A stretch of 64,000 nucleotides of DNA. It comes from Isoetes taiwanensis (lineage: Eukaryota; Streptophyta; Lycopodiopsida; Isoetales; Isoetaceae). The notes under the pieces were generated by a model. It saw only the letters and a list, made by a program, of their open reading frames with translations, had not been told where the DNA came from and searched no databases. Shown here piece after piece: positions 1 through 11,730 of this stretch (its first letter is position 1; every line of letters begins with the position of its first letter). Both the position numbers and the translations under genes were made by a program. The DNA lies in assembly GCA_021234155.1 (NCBI GenBank), contig JAJEKV010000049.1, forward strand, positions 7,970,036 through 8,034,035. The letters are read 5' to 3'.

Positions 1-2150
1 AGAACATAAAACAATGCCAACACTTGCAATGACATCATGGAGATCTAATCACATTCATGTGCTACCACATCATGATGTCTAATCAACAAGAACATGCTAA
101 CATTATGCAACCATGACTACATTGTTATCTAAGCATAACATCTCTAGATATACCATCAAACAGGAGCACATAGAAAGTCTATAGTATTTTCCTAAGGGCA
201 AATCTTCCTTGGAACCACTCCCCCCTAGAGGAATACAACTTTTCACAAGGAATGCAATGGCACATGAATACAATGTTAGTATTTTCCATAAAGAACACAA
301 TTTGGTTAGATAACCACCATTAGCTATGTTAAATTCCCAGTCTATAGAAATGCCCATTCCTTAGCTGAAATATTAATCTTATCAACCCCTTGGGCTCCGT
401 GTCATGATTGTACTCAGAAGCCCCAATAAGTTTACTAGACCATATGTTAATACTAAGTTTGCTAGACTCTTAATTATGTTAATATGCCATATTTGTTCAA
501 CTATTTCCTTAGCTTTATTTTCTTCGTATAGTTGGATCACAATTTTTGAGTTTATGAACTCATTATCTACTCATTCATCCGTGGACGATAAAATCATATT
601 CTATTCTATTCTATTTGAGCCAACAACAAAATCCCAGTGGCACCCGCTCTATATCTCCACGTATTTCAATATAAAACCACATGCTTCATAGTCATGTTCC
701 TTCCTTAGATTCTATTAATTTCTTATAGCCAAGTCTTATCTTCGAATCCTCATAAACTCAATATGTATGTCATTCTCTTGAGGGGTCTAATGGTAATGAC
801 CATATCATACTAGCTCTATGTAGACACCTCCTCTCAATACAGCCCCCCAATTAGATACAAAAATCCATTTAATTTGCTATCTTTATCCATAACTCCATTA
901 TTTAACTATGGAGTTCATTTATCTTTAAAGTTCTATGCCATTACTAGCTACTACAAGCTTCGTAGGCCTGATTCATCTTAATTCTCAAGGATCTCAAAGA
1001 TCGATTATGATTACTTACATTAATTACTAGGCTATTTCTCAACTTCACATTCAATTCACTTATATCGATTATGACAAGGTTCATTTTTAAGCTTAGCCAC
1101 AAGCATCTCGACACTTATGTTACCTTGTTGGCTCTGCCATGTTCTTCCCGCATGGGCACCGCTCTTCTAGGCCCCAACTATGAATTGATAATTTAGTCTT
1201 GTATTAATCCTTCTTGGGTAACTTGTTCTTATGTTCCACCGTGGTGATTATTATGCAAGACTCAAAAGATTCCTTTGATAACTTTGATTCATATACTCGG
1301 ATCTTAATAAAACTCATAGCATGATTGTTTATCTTATTAGGCTCTTCTTATTTAGTACCAAAACTTACAACCAATCCATATCTTTTTATATCATTACCAG
1401 AATAATTACTATCTATAAAGTCACAAAGCAGCCTCTGGTGTAAGCTTAAAACCACCTACCTAAGAATTCTTTCAAGTATGGACCCTTTGCAGATAGTTGT
1501 GCCTCAAAAGACCAGCTTGCAGCTCCAAGAACCAATCTGTAGAAGAAGATGCATGCGTAGTCGATTCTGACCCATCATCACTATAACCATCATAACTCTG
1601 CCATACGGATGAATTTTAATCTGATTAGACTGAATCCTGAAAGCTGATTCAAAAATCTTTCCAGGAAAGTAATAATCATCTGAATTGGTTCTCGGACTGC
1701 CGAGATATGATGTTCCAAACTTAAACCAACAGAACTATCTAGAAATTGTTCCCACTTCCTTCCAGAGACATTAGCAGAAATTGATGCCTTTGCTTATCAC
1801 ATGAACTTTATATAAACTTCTCACACATAATATGTATTTCTCATAGAATAATCTCATTAATCATCAGCAGGAAAATGTAAAATACATACCAGCTAACGGG
1901 CCAAGCTCATTACATTGATAAAAAAAACACACAAATACCCAATGGTTCCTTGCCAAAAAAACCCAATTACAGCAACTTCCCAGCCCATACGGTTTGCGAA
2001 CTATTGGACTGGGACGTTTGATCCTTGCATCCAGGATTATGAGAAGCATATTTAGAATTTGTCCATGAATTTTTTGTGTGTTGATTATTTGTTAGTATTA
2101 GATTTCATTATTGTGTTTTTGTTGCATACAAAAGCTTTTTTATAATTTGC
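1..2150. other. AT-rich stretch without recognisable gene
   Basis: No reading frame here resembles a protein family I know; the open frames are short and low-complexity. The last ~60 bases are T-rich and end in a plausible 3' splice site (TTTTTGCAG, ending at 2167), so part of this stretch could be the intron or promoter region of the aspartic protease that follows. Confidence 0.5.
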
Positions 2151-2182
2151 TCTAATTATTTTTGCAGAATTTATTATTCTCT

Positions 2183-3266
2183 ATGGCTATCTTGACATCT
2201 TTGGTCATAGCTATCATGGCAATATTAGTTCCTGCATTTGTGGAAAACCATTCAATTATATTGCCATCTGGTTTTGTACGACTTCACGAAGTTGACGTAC
2301 CAATGTCGTTTGTTGATGACTATGGTTTGACAAACGACAAAAATATAAAGAGTGCGACTTCAAGTGTTAGTCGACGGTATCCCTGTTTTGGCAGTTTTAG
2401 ATACTGGAAGTTCAAATTTTATTATTAGATCAAAAAGCTGTGGACAATACAAGAATATGGGCTGCCATGCAGATTATAACTGTGAATGTCTTAGCGAAAT
2501 CTGTTTTATCAGATTTAAGTTCTTAAGTGAGAATGCGCTTTATGGCAGTGCTAGATATGCTAACATAAAAGTTCTTGGAAAAAAATCTCGTTTGGTTCGT
2601 GTTTTATGCCTAAAGAATGATCACCTTGACAACATTCTTGGTGTGAATTATGGAATATTGGGGCTAGGACCAGGTGCATTCAGTCTTTTCGAGCAACTAG
2701 GTATTGACCGATTCACGTACTGTCTAGAATTTTCAAGACCAGGCATATTGGGCGGAAGCTTCTTTGCATCTGGTAAAGATGCCAATTTTTTCAATAATAA
2801 AAGCTCTTCCTCATCTATTCCAACAACTTATGGTTCCCACGCTGAAATAACCGAACTTAAGCTGGATGTTTTCGGACATAATTTGGCAAAAACATCAATG
2901 GAGGTTATATTTGATACGGGAGCTACCCTAAGTGTATTTCCAAAGTTTTTTGTAGATGCACTTATTAAGATTGTTCAATTTGAAGCTGTGAAAGAAAAAG
3001 AATCAAACGAACAATGGTGTTATCTATGGGATGTCGAGCCAAAGTTACCAGATATTGTCCTCCAGTTTGTCAATGGGGCTACTATGGAAATACCCTCCAG
3101 TAATTATATGGAGATAAAGATGATTAATGGTGAATATTTTAAGTGTATTGGCATAATCGACAAGGAAATTGGAGAAACAACTGCATTAATTGGGGCTAAC
3201 TTGCAGCAAAATTTCCAATTTATATTCTCTAAGAACATGATAGTTGTGGACTTTACACCTAATTGA
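2183..3266 (+). pseudogene. Nepenthesin-like (A1) aspartic protease, frameshifted
   Basis: Pepsin-family endopeptidase of the plant nepenthesin type, normally secreted or vacuolar. The frame from 2349 to the TGA at 3266 holds the first catalytic motif (VLDTGSSNFI), then a Cys-rich insert (about seven Cys within 35 residues, typical of nepenthesins), the GILGLG loop region, and the second catalytic motif (VIFDTGATLSVFP). It ends in a normal C-terminal fold (ALIGANLQQNFQFIF). An ATG at 2183 opens a different frame with a hydrophobic signal-peptide-like N-terminus (MAILTSLVIAIMAILVPAF), which runs out of frame at about 2345 and stops at 2428. Either one indel or a very short intron separates the two. 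A T-rich 3' splice site sits just upstream (ending 2167), suggesting an intron in the 5' leader. Family assignment is firm; whether the gene is functional is open. Confidence 0.8.
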
Positions 3267-4052
3267 TGTGTACTCTGAAATAGGAACATATTATACATTA
3301 TATGCTCTATCTTATAATTAATGTCATGCCAATTCAAAAGTCAATGCATGTGCAAAAATGACATCAAACTGCTTGAGAAGACTTCACTACTTCATTTTGT
3401 AGAAGCAAGAATTGTAAATAACTGCAACATTTGTAAACTAACGAAACAACGATGTCTTGCGAAGCATTTTAAAGCTATAATGCTCCAGTTTAAATTAAAT
3501 ACCATTTCACCTACTTCATACATGAGAAACATAATTAGGTATCATCATTAAAGACAAAAATTAATAACTCCTATTTTCTCATGATGCGATCCCTCCCTTG
3601 TTGCGCCTTTTCTATTGGCCTACAATAAGTAGCACATCACTTTTGTTTAGTTAATAATTTGTGGTCTTTAAGAGAACTACCCCTTCTAATTACCTCCTTA
3701 AGCCGAAACACTAGCTCAAGATCACCTTTATTTACCTGCACTGAATCATGTCCCATTTTAGATTTAAGTATAGGGAACATTTAAGATGATCCCATCATTG
3801 CCCATGATCACATGCCTACCCCTATATGACCTCCGATCGTGCCCACATGCACTGCGAGATAAACCCATCATCACCCATATCACATGCCTACTCCTACATG
3901 ACCTCCAGTCATGTCCACATGCACTACATCATGGTATAGGGAACATTTAAGATGATCCCATCACTGCCCACGATTACATGCTTAGCCACATATGCATCTT
4001 AACTGAGTAGATGCATAAAACTCTTTTCGCCTTGGCTCTCATGCACTATGAT
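3267..4052. repeat. Non-coding stretch with imperfect direct repeats
   Basis: No gene seen. At 3771-3985 a block is repeated: the motif TATAGGGAACATTTAAGATG occurs at about 3771 and 3932, and inside it a ~75 bp unit (CACATGCCTAC...TGACCTCC...CCACATGCACT) occurs twice. Degenerate tandem repetition; function unknown. Confidence 0.5.
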
Positions 4053-5239
4053 AAGCTAACTCACATACCTGGTGTCGCCTAATTCGGAGGTGACTTAGCC
4101 GTCGAATCACTCCATGAATTGTGGATATTTTCTCTAGATCTCGCTTCAATAACCACATTGCATCTTCCACAAACAAGTGTTTTCACTTGACCAAATACTG
4201 AAGGAATTCCGACCTTCTTGCCTTCTTGAATGACTTATCAAGAAGGCTTTTGGGAACAATCTCAAGTTGTTCCTCACTCATTTACAACAAAGTTGGAGTC
4301 TCCAAGATCTCCTCAGGATTGGAGGTACTGTTGGGCCTTACAACCTAACATATCAGATCGTTGTGGATTCCATTTCCGTTAGTATTTCCTTTTCAATCCC
4401 TTCAATTTTTATACCACTCTTGTTTTATTTCCTTAGTTGCACTAGCCTATATCCCATAGCTTTTCTGTACCTTGATCTCTTTCTTTCCCATTAGCCAACA
4501 AAAAGCATAGACCTACTGCACTTCTGGAGCATCACGAGAAAGAATAAGCATAATATCCTCTTGAATTTATTCGCAACTAACCTTTAATATTCATTATTTT
4601 GGGCAATTTCTTTACTGCAGTCGAATGCCCCATTGAAGACCTTGGAGAAGACCCCTTATGGAGAAACATCACCTAGGAATTGCTGAAGATCCATCATGGA
4701 TGAGTTCACTGCGATGCAACGTACACTCGTAGAAGATCATTGTTGAAGACCCCATTCGTGAATCCATTTGTAGAAGACTGTAACATGGAGGATAATCTGT
4801 ACAAGACCTTTATAGGGACATGCGCGTAGAAGATACCACATGGACGTTAACTATAGAAGACCTCGTATTGAGGAAAAGCACACGAAAACATCTTAAAGTT
4901 CTAATATTCATCCTAAGCGATTTGCATGCAAAGCATATGACCTCAGCCATTTACCGTTCTGAGCAAATAAACAGATGGTAGCATTTTATTGTTTTGTGAG
5001 CAAGCACATATATGGCAATGTTTCATTGTTTTGGACAAGCAGGTTTTAAGATATGACACTTGGGACATATCCTTTTCTTTGGCGACGAAAATGCAGAGTA
5101 ATCAAGATTACAAGGTTGCGAAGACATTTGTTGGCACAACTTACAGAAATATAGCGCATATTCTACTGGTTGAACAGAGTTACAGCAGTTGCCTTGGCCC
5201 CCCTTGCAATTTTGAGACATGCTTTCAATACAGGTTATA
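4053..5239. repeat. 1.2 kb segment duplicated at 39758-40961
   Basis: This segment and 39758-40961 are nearly identical end to end. They differ by scattered substitutions and one ~15 bp insertion in the second copy near 40452. Both start at the motif CTAACTCACATACCTGG and end at ACAGGTTATAA. The first ~280 bp is the decayed 3' end of a minus-strand Gypsy integrase with chromodomain, clear by comparison with the intact equivalent at 15256-15500. The next part (about 4640-4880) is rich in GAAGAC/GAAGAT words every 20-40 bp. The rest is unrecognised. The two copies would have been about 9 kb apart before the OUTER element inserted between them. Confidence 0.85.
4058..4331 (-). pseudogene. Decayed Gypsy chromodomain fragment
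   Basis: Read on the minus strand, this is a nucleotide-level match to the C-terminal integrase/chromodomain coding end of OUTER (15256-15500). It shares the stretches equivalent to the integrase tail, the chromodomain WKHLPVEDATWV region and the last residues, but has frame breaks. It belongs to the same decayed family as the fragments at 39763-40036, 43110-44152 and 47340-49075. Confidence 0.7.
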
Positions 5240-7460
5240 ACTAGTAAACGTGTGTCCGGCGTTGCCGGGCTAATGTCCTGACTTGTGTTTTTACGTGATC
5301 TTTAACGTCCATTTGTGCAACTTTCGACAACACCACAAGTTGATACTTGCAAGAAAAGAATATAGTTTACTTTTGTAATTGTGGTTCATCACTTCAGGTG
5401 ACCTCAACATGATCCTATAGATTGGTGTACTTCAAGGAGGCAAAAATCTCATTCCAAAACAACAATGAGTCCCGCAAATAATCTGTCACATGCCATCATG
5501 TCACAAAGTGTTCTATCCAATGCTTCATAAACATGTTTATACATCATTGGAGCCTCGTCCCATATAGAGATGCTAGTCTCTATCGTCAACTTTGTCAGCT
5601 CAACAGCTTTAGAATATTGGAAGTTGATGCCTCATCTATTTTTATTGGTATTTGAATGCGTAGTGCATCTGTCCTTGCCCTAATTAAGCATTGGTCGGCC
5701 TGTGCAAGGGGTTTATGGGGGAGTGATATTTTATGCGATTTAATGTCAGAACCCTTTAATAACTTCCAGATAATGATCTAACAACTCTGCAACTACTTAT
5801 GCAATAGTCCCCACCAAATATCTATCCAGATACAATTAATAAAAGTGGAACATGCATGCAGGATTGCACTGCAGCTTGTTGAATATCTAAACCATCTACC
5901 TATTTGGGTTGATGGTGGATAATGATATTACAAAAAAAATGTGAACCTTCACATCTTTAGTCTGTCAGAGTTGTTCTTAAGTTGGATGTATAATTATGCA
6001 GCAAATAATATATGAGTAAGGTGGAACACGATGGTATACATTAAAATTGAAAAATACCCTTTTACCAGACCTTTGAATCAATCATACGCATGATGTATTC
6101 ATATTTGCCATCAGTTTTTAAATATATAGGGCAGCATATGCAAAGTGTTGAGCTATTAATAATGAAAAATATTATAATACATTCGAGCGAGGTTTCCTTC
6201 CATAAGGGTATGCATATGGTGTGGTGGAGAGGTTGTATTCATAATTGACAAACAAAACCTTGGATATGTTGTATCCATATTAAATTGGATATGTTGTATC
6301 CATAAGTTTGATGTATGCATATTTAGGGAGTTGAATTCTGATTTGTCCGGCGCATGATCCAAATACATCAGATGGCAATGCTTATAATCAAAAATAAGAG
6401 TTGTGGATCGTTCAAACAAAAGACACAAAGAAACTATAAAAATTTAACTTAAAATTGTTCATAACAATAGCAGAAATGACAATAAAAGTTCAAGCTCATA
6501 CCTTAATGCAGCAAGGTTTTCAGTCCTTATCCCATACATTTTCAGTCCTTATCCCAAGCTTTCGGGGCGGGGAATTTATGATCCAACGTCAAAGAAGAAA
6601 GACATTTAAAAGACTGAACAAACTTAAGATATCAGATAAGCCTGCAAATTAGTGAAGAAATTTACACAAAAAATGACGATTTAGATAGCTTGTTAGGCGC
6701 AGATCCACCTTCTCTATGCCAGACAATTATTAGAATGCCATTCTTTTGTTCTCACCGCCTCTACAAAAACACGAAACGATGCTATAATACTTGCAGCAAG
6801 CTTCCTTTGAACGTTGAAGCATTAAAATTTTCCCTGCAGAGCTTACCTCAACCTTGGACTGTATACAGTTCTCCTGTATCAACAAACCGTAGTACGTGCT
6901 GCCTATCACAAATTTGCAAGACTGCGCAAAAACGTCCTTCTGCAGCAAGGAAATGTTGATCATGACATAAAGTTGCTGCAAAGGTATATCCATGCCATGC
7001 TCTCGAGGTTGGGGTCCTGCATAAATTAACATATACATAACTGAGCAGTCCCAAATACACCATTCCATTAGCTTAATACAAATGATTGTACTTTGCATCT
7101 GCCAGCATTGGTCTAGATGGTGGGCGCAAAAATGTTCATAGAACCAGAAACTATCGTGCAAGAACCATAAACGAAATGCACAAACTACCTCTAGGAATTT
7201 TGCTTATTTTAAATTGTCAAACCTGGACTGATAACTCTGACTTGTGCAGAAGCCATAGCCGAAGTATACAATGCAAATGAACATGCCATGGTTGCCTTGC
7301 TTCCTTTTTTATCATTTGCAATGGCCAGAAAGCCTAATCCAAACTATCAACTCCTCCGTACCTCATCTTACGTTTTCTGCATTGAAAGCAACCACAAGCA
7401 TGGTATATGATGCACATCGATTTTAACCAACTAAAGGTCATTCAGGAAACATGGATGCAC
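5240..7460. other. AT-rich stretch without recognisable gene
   Basis: I see no protein family, RNA gene or clear repeat structure here. Around 6241-6310 there is a short duplication of a phrase containing TTGGATATGTTGTATCCATA. The right end (7468-7483) is an A-rich run directly next to the Copia fragment. Confidence 0.45.
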
Positions 7461-8620
7461 TTACAATTTAAAAAAAAAAAAACTAAGTTTGTATATATTT
7501 CCTGATCTGTCCTCTTTGGCCAAAACCATTTGCTCCCTGTCCTTAACCACGCATCTGCCATTGCCAAAGGTCACAAACATGTTTGCATCATCCATCTTTG
7601 AGACTGAGAGAAGATTTGCCTCTAGCTCTGGAACATGCAAGACATTTTTTAAATACAGCTGCCCCTGCGGTAGTTGGAGTTTTACTGAGCCAATGCCAGC
7701 TATGTTGAGTTTACCTTTCCCAATTCTAACTTTCCTCCCTGAATTGTTGGGACGATAACTCGTGAACGCTTCCTTGACACTGGTCATGTGGTCACTTGCA
7801 CCAGAGTCAAGATACCACAGTCCTTGAATGATATCAGAAGCAATAAGGCACGATGCGGTTGCATCAACGTACCTCCCTTTTAAAAGGTCACTGCAACTAG
7901 AGACCAACCAAAAAATCCAGTGGACTACATGCAGGACTTTTGCAAGAAGGCTACCACTTACAGAGTTCTGGTCGTTGATGGCACAAGCAAAGAATGCTCT
8001 GCTGGGTGACACGACAGAATCACTCTCAGATCCCGTGTCTTCTTCTGTACTACTACTACTACTTTTGCTTGCTTTATGAGCTCTGGAGTCTGCTTTCTGT
8101 TTTTTTGATTGCTCTTTTGCCTTCTCCTTTCCTTTATCTGTTCTTTTATGACCTTGCTTTGATTTTCTTTTGTCAGGTTCAGGGCAGTCTTTGCCCATGT
8201 GTCCATATTTGTTGCAGTTGAAACATTTTTTATTCTCCTCTTTGTTCCCAACAAATGCCTGGGTATCTTTGGCAGTGGAACGTTTCTGTCCTCCCTGGTT
8301 CCTCTCCTCAAGCGAGAGTTGCTGGCATGCCCATTCAAGGTCTACCTTCTCTTGAGATCCAACAATATTTTTGACATTGTTATAGCTTGCAGGAAGGCCA
8401 ATAAGCAGAGCTCCTACTATGACATCATCATCAAGTGCCCTTTTCATACCCTGTAACTGCTTGGATGCCTGCCTGATAATGCCAATATATTCTTCTACTG
8501 ATGCACAGTCTTTGAGCTTCATGTTGAATACTATACTGTACAAATTTGCTTGAGTAGAGAAGTGCCTCTTTTTGTAGGAGCGCTCCAGCTGCTCCCATGC
8601 TTCCTGCAAACTACCCTTTG
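7461..8620 (-). pseudogene. Copia gag-protease segment, inverted relative to its pol
   Basis: Minus-strand frame encoding most of a Ty1/Copia Gag and protease. It holds UBN2-type gag sequence (VEEYIGIIRQASKQLQGM), a CCHC zinc knuckle (CFNCNKYGHMGKDC), a Ser/Lys-rich linker, the protease active site (WYLDSGASDHM) and the start of the gag-pre-integrase region (GNIYKL). It then ends in a poly-T run (minus strand) at about 7483. The Gag N-terminus (roughly 80-90 residues) is missing: the reading starts abruptly at the junction near 8620. The rest of pol lies immediately next to it on the opposite strand, so the element has been internally inverted. Confidence 0.9.
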
Positions 8621-8621
8621 C

Positions 8622-9769
8622 TTAAAACAATGCATGAGCAAAAGCTGGTAACAGGGCTCCCGAAGATTTGCAAGCCAAAGACAATGTGTGAGGGGTGCAT
8701 TTTGGGCAAATTACGAAGGAAACCCTATAAAACGGAAGCAGTCCAAAGAGCAAGCAAACAGTTGGAGTTGCTTCATATGGATCTATGGGGACTAGCCAGT
8801 GTCAGATCGCTTGGAGGATCCAAGTATTTCCTGCTCATTATTGATGACTATAGTAGAAAAAATTGGGTATTTTTTCTCAAACACAAGTCTGACACATTCG
8901 AAGAATTTGCCAAATGGAAGTTGCAGGTGGAAAAACAAGTGGAGGAGCAGATCAAAACTATAAGAACCGACCAAGGTAAAGAGTTCCTCAATCGCAACTT
9001 CAGTGCATTTTTGCAGGAGCGGGGCATCCATCATAAAACATCAGTGGCATATGGGCATCAACAGAACGGTATTGTTGAACGAAAAAACAGAACATTGCTT
9101 GAATGTGCCAGGGCCATGATCCATGGAAGGGGCTTAGATCCAATTTTTTGGGCAGAGGCTGTACATACAGCATGTTACGTCTTGAACAGACTCCCCACAA
9201 AGGCAAATCCAGGAATAGTACCAGAAGAACTTTGGTCGGGACAGAAGCCAGATGTGCAAGCATTTAAAATCTTTGGCTGTAGAGCTTTTGCTCATCTCAG
9301 TCCACAGGAAAGACCCCGAGGTAAACTCTTAAGTCGAGCAGTGGCATGCATGTTCGTAGGTTATGACAATGACATCAAGGGTTACAGGCTGTATGTGCCT
9401 CTCACTCGAAAAATCATTGTCCGCAGAAGTGTAGCATTTGATGAAAACGTTTTTGTGTTTGGCAAAAAGGATGTTGCTTTCGCAGTTGAGTGGTATGAGT
9501 CAGAGGATGAGGACGATGAGGGAGAAGAAGATCCCCACCATATTGTCACCAATGCTGTCCCACCGCATGACCATGACACAAGCCTTGATGGCCCGGAGGA
9601 TTTGGCAGATTCAGAACCTGAAGAGACAGATCTTGATGATGATGAAGACTTGTCTGCAGTTCCTCTTAGAAGATCCACAAGATCTACAAAGGTTACTGAT
9701 AAAATGCAAGCCTATCTGGAGCTAGGTCCAAGAAAACATCTTCCTACATTGCATTCCACAGCCATGTGA
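8622..9769 (+). pseudogene. Copia integrase segment
   Basis: Starts inside the gag-pre-integrase domain (KLVTGLPKI...CEGCILGK). It continues through the rve integrase core, with catalytic residues in LLHMDLWG (Asp), RTDQGKEF (Asp) and HQQNGIVERKNR (Glu), followed by the Copia-type C-terminal region and an acidic linker. Integrase would join element cDNA to host DNA. The region between GNIYKL of the inverted half and KTMHEQ here (about 30-40 codons, including the HHCC histidines) is lost at the junction. A frame break at about 9765 separates it from the reverse transcriptase. Confidence 0.9.
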
Positions 9770-10503
9770 CCATAGATGAACCTGCCAATCACAAAGAAGC
9801 AATGGCCACCTCCAATCATCGGGAGTGGACCAAAGCCATGCATGAAGAATTTGACTCATTGCTTGCCAATAATACCTGGGAGATGTGTAAGTTGCCACCT
9901 GGTAGAAAAGCCGTTCCTTGCAAGTGGGTTTACAAGGTCAAGTACAATGAAGAAGGCGAAATTGATCGCTTCAAAGCTAGACTTGTTGCCAAAGGCTACT
10001 TCCAAGTACCAGGTATCGACTTTCATGAGACCTTTGCCCCTGTTGCACGCCTAAGTTCAGTCAGACTTGTTATTGCATTAGCAGCAGTGCATGGCTTAGA
10101 CATCCAACAGATGGATATTAAAACTGCTTTTCTCAATGGCAAGCTGGACGAAGAAGTGTACATGAGACAAGACCCTGGCTTCATTTCACAGGGGCAATCC
10201 GAGCTGGTTTACAAACTCAAGAAAGCAATTTACGGTCTCCAGCAGTCTTCCAGACAATGGTACAAAACTATCCATGATTTCCTTTCCAGCAAGGACTTCT
10301 TTCGAAGCCAGGCAGATTGGAATGTTTATTATAAGTTCGCAGGTTCCAAAATGATCTTCATAGTGCTCTATGTGGATGATCTGATCCTTGCCAGCAATTG
10401 CAAGTTTCTCATGCATGACACCAAGCAAAGCCTTGCTAAGCGTTTCCATATGACAGATTTAGGGCCACAAGTATTTTTTGGGCATACAAGTGCACAGGGA
10501 TGA
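9766..10503 (+). pseudogene. Copia reverse transcriptase segment
   Basis: RVT_2 reverse transcriptase: CKWVYKVKYNEEGEIDRFKA, ARLVAKGY, ETFAPVARLSSVR, QMDIKTAFLNG, KAIYGLQQSSRQWY and the catalytic YVDDLIL box are all present. The frame is lost at about 10478, next to a T-run in the FLGIQV region, and continues in another frame as the RNase H segment. One indel here and one at about 9765 are the only disruptions seen in pol. Confidence 0.92.
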
Positions 10504-11317
10504 TAATCGAATTGTTTTGCACCAAAAGAAGGCCGTACAAACACTGCTCTCTAAATGCGGTATGGAGGATGGCAAGATAGTGTCTACACCTGCAACAAAT
10601 CAAAAGGTACACTCTCCTAAGCCTATTGATGAAACATTGAAGGCCATTGGATACAGAAGCATCACAGGTTCCTTAATGCATTTTATGATATGCACACGTC
10701 CTGATATTGCTCAAGCTGTAATTATGCTTAGCCAGCATCTTGAAAAGCCCCAATTGGCTCATTGGCATGGTCTCAAAAGGGTTCTTAGGTATCTTCAAGG
10801 AACCAAGAACCTAGGCATTGCATTCGCTGCTAACTCTGTCAATCAAGAACTCGAAGGTTATGCAGATGCCAATTATGCAGGGGAGGTAACAGATAGAAAA
10901 TCTAGAAGTGGGTTCTGTTTCCTTCTGCAAGGAGGAGTGGTCAGCTGGTCCAGTCGAAAACAGAAAGCTACAGCAGCTTCTAGTTGTGAATCAGAATACA
11001 TGGCATTGGCATCTGCCACAAAGGAGGCAGTTTGGCTGAGACGGTTCCTTAAAGAATTACAGGCATCCAATGGAGCCCCCACCATACTCTACAATGATAA
11101 CAAGGCAGCCATGTCCTTGGCTAAACATCCCACAAATTGGAGCAAGGCAAAGCACATAGAGGTGCAATACCATTTTACACGCGAAAAGATAGCTGAAGGG
11201 AGCATTCAGGCCAAATACCTTGGGACAAATCAAATGACAGCAGATGTATTTACCAAAGCATTAGGCAGGAAAGCTTTCAACAGGTGCATTGATGAATTGG
11301 GGATGGTCACAATCTGA
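10478..11317 (+). pseudogene. Copia RT connection and RNase H segment
   Basis: Continues the RT C-terminus (LMHFMICTRPDIAQAV) and includes RNase H with the typical Copia motifs GYADANYAG, SGFCFLLQGGVVSWSSRKQ, SCESEYMALASATKEAVWL, YNDNKAAMSLAKHP and KHIEVQYHFTREKI, ending with TADVFTKAL and a TGA at 11317. All catalytic acidic residues appear present. Confidence 0.92.
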
Positions 11318-11449
11318 AGAAGACATATTAGAAGATGGATAACAGTTGCAACAAAGTTGCAGCAAACCACGTCAGGAAACCAGTTCATTGTTCAAGTTTT
11401 TTTGTTCTTGTTGTTTTGTGTGTGCTCTTCACTTATGCATTCTGTCTGT

Positions 11450-11461
11450 TTTGAGGAGGAG
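11450..11461 (+). promoter_or_regulatory. Copia polypurine tract
   Basis: The purine-rich run GAGGAGGAG directly precedes the TGTTGGACATAAATGTCC start of the 3' LTR, about 130 bp after the pol stop, the expected place for plus-strand priming. Confidence 0.75.
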
Positions 11462-11730
11462 TGTTGGACATAAATGTCCATGTTGTAACAAAACAGTCAG
11501 ATAGGCAACGAAAGATGAAAACTGTTTTGTTTGCCTTTTTAGAAAGACTGAAATCACGCCCAGGATCTTGGCGGTGATTTTGGCTATGGAGACATCTGTT
11601 GGTGAGAAGCGTTGCCGCCTCCACGAACTATGGATGTGTTCTATAGATGTTTTGTGCTGTTTATGCATTGTATTCCTTTTGAATCCAATAGAAGCTCCTT
11701 GTTTTTCTTCAAGCCCCAAGAAAATGAAAA
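11462..11730 (+). mobile_element. Copia 3' LTR (right end uncertain)
   Basis: Begins with the typical Copia LTR start TGTTGGA right after the polypurine tract. I find no second LTR copy in the window, so the right border is a guess; a possible polyadenylation region (CCAATAGAAGCTCC) is at about 11682. The 5' LTR and leader are absent on both sides, consistent with a partial, rearranged copy. Confidence 0.6.

Noticed and set aside
404-691. 95-codon plus-strand open frame
   Set aside because: Low-complexity, no family resemblance, in AT-rich sequence; chance frame.
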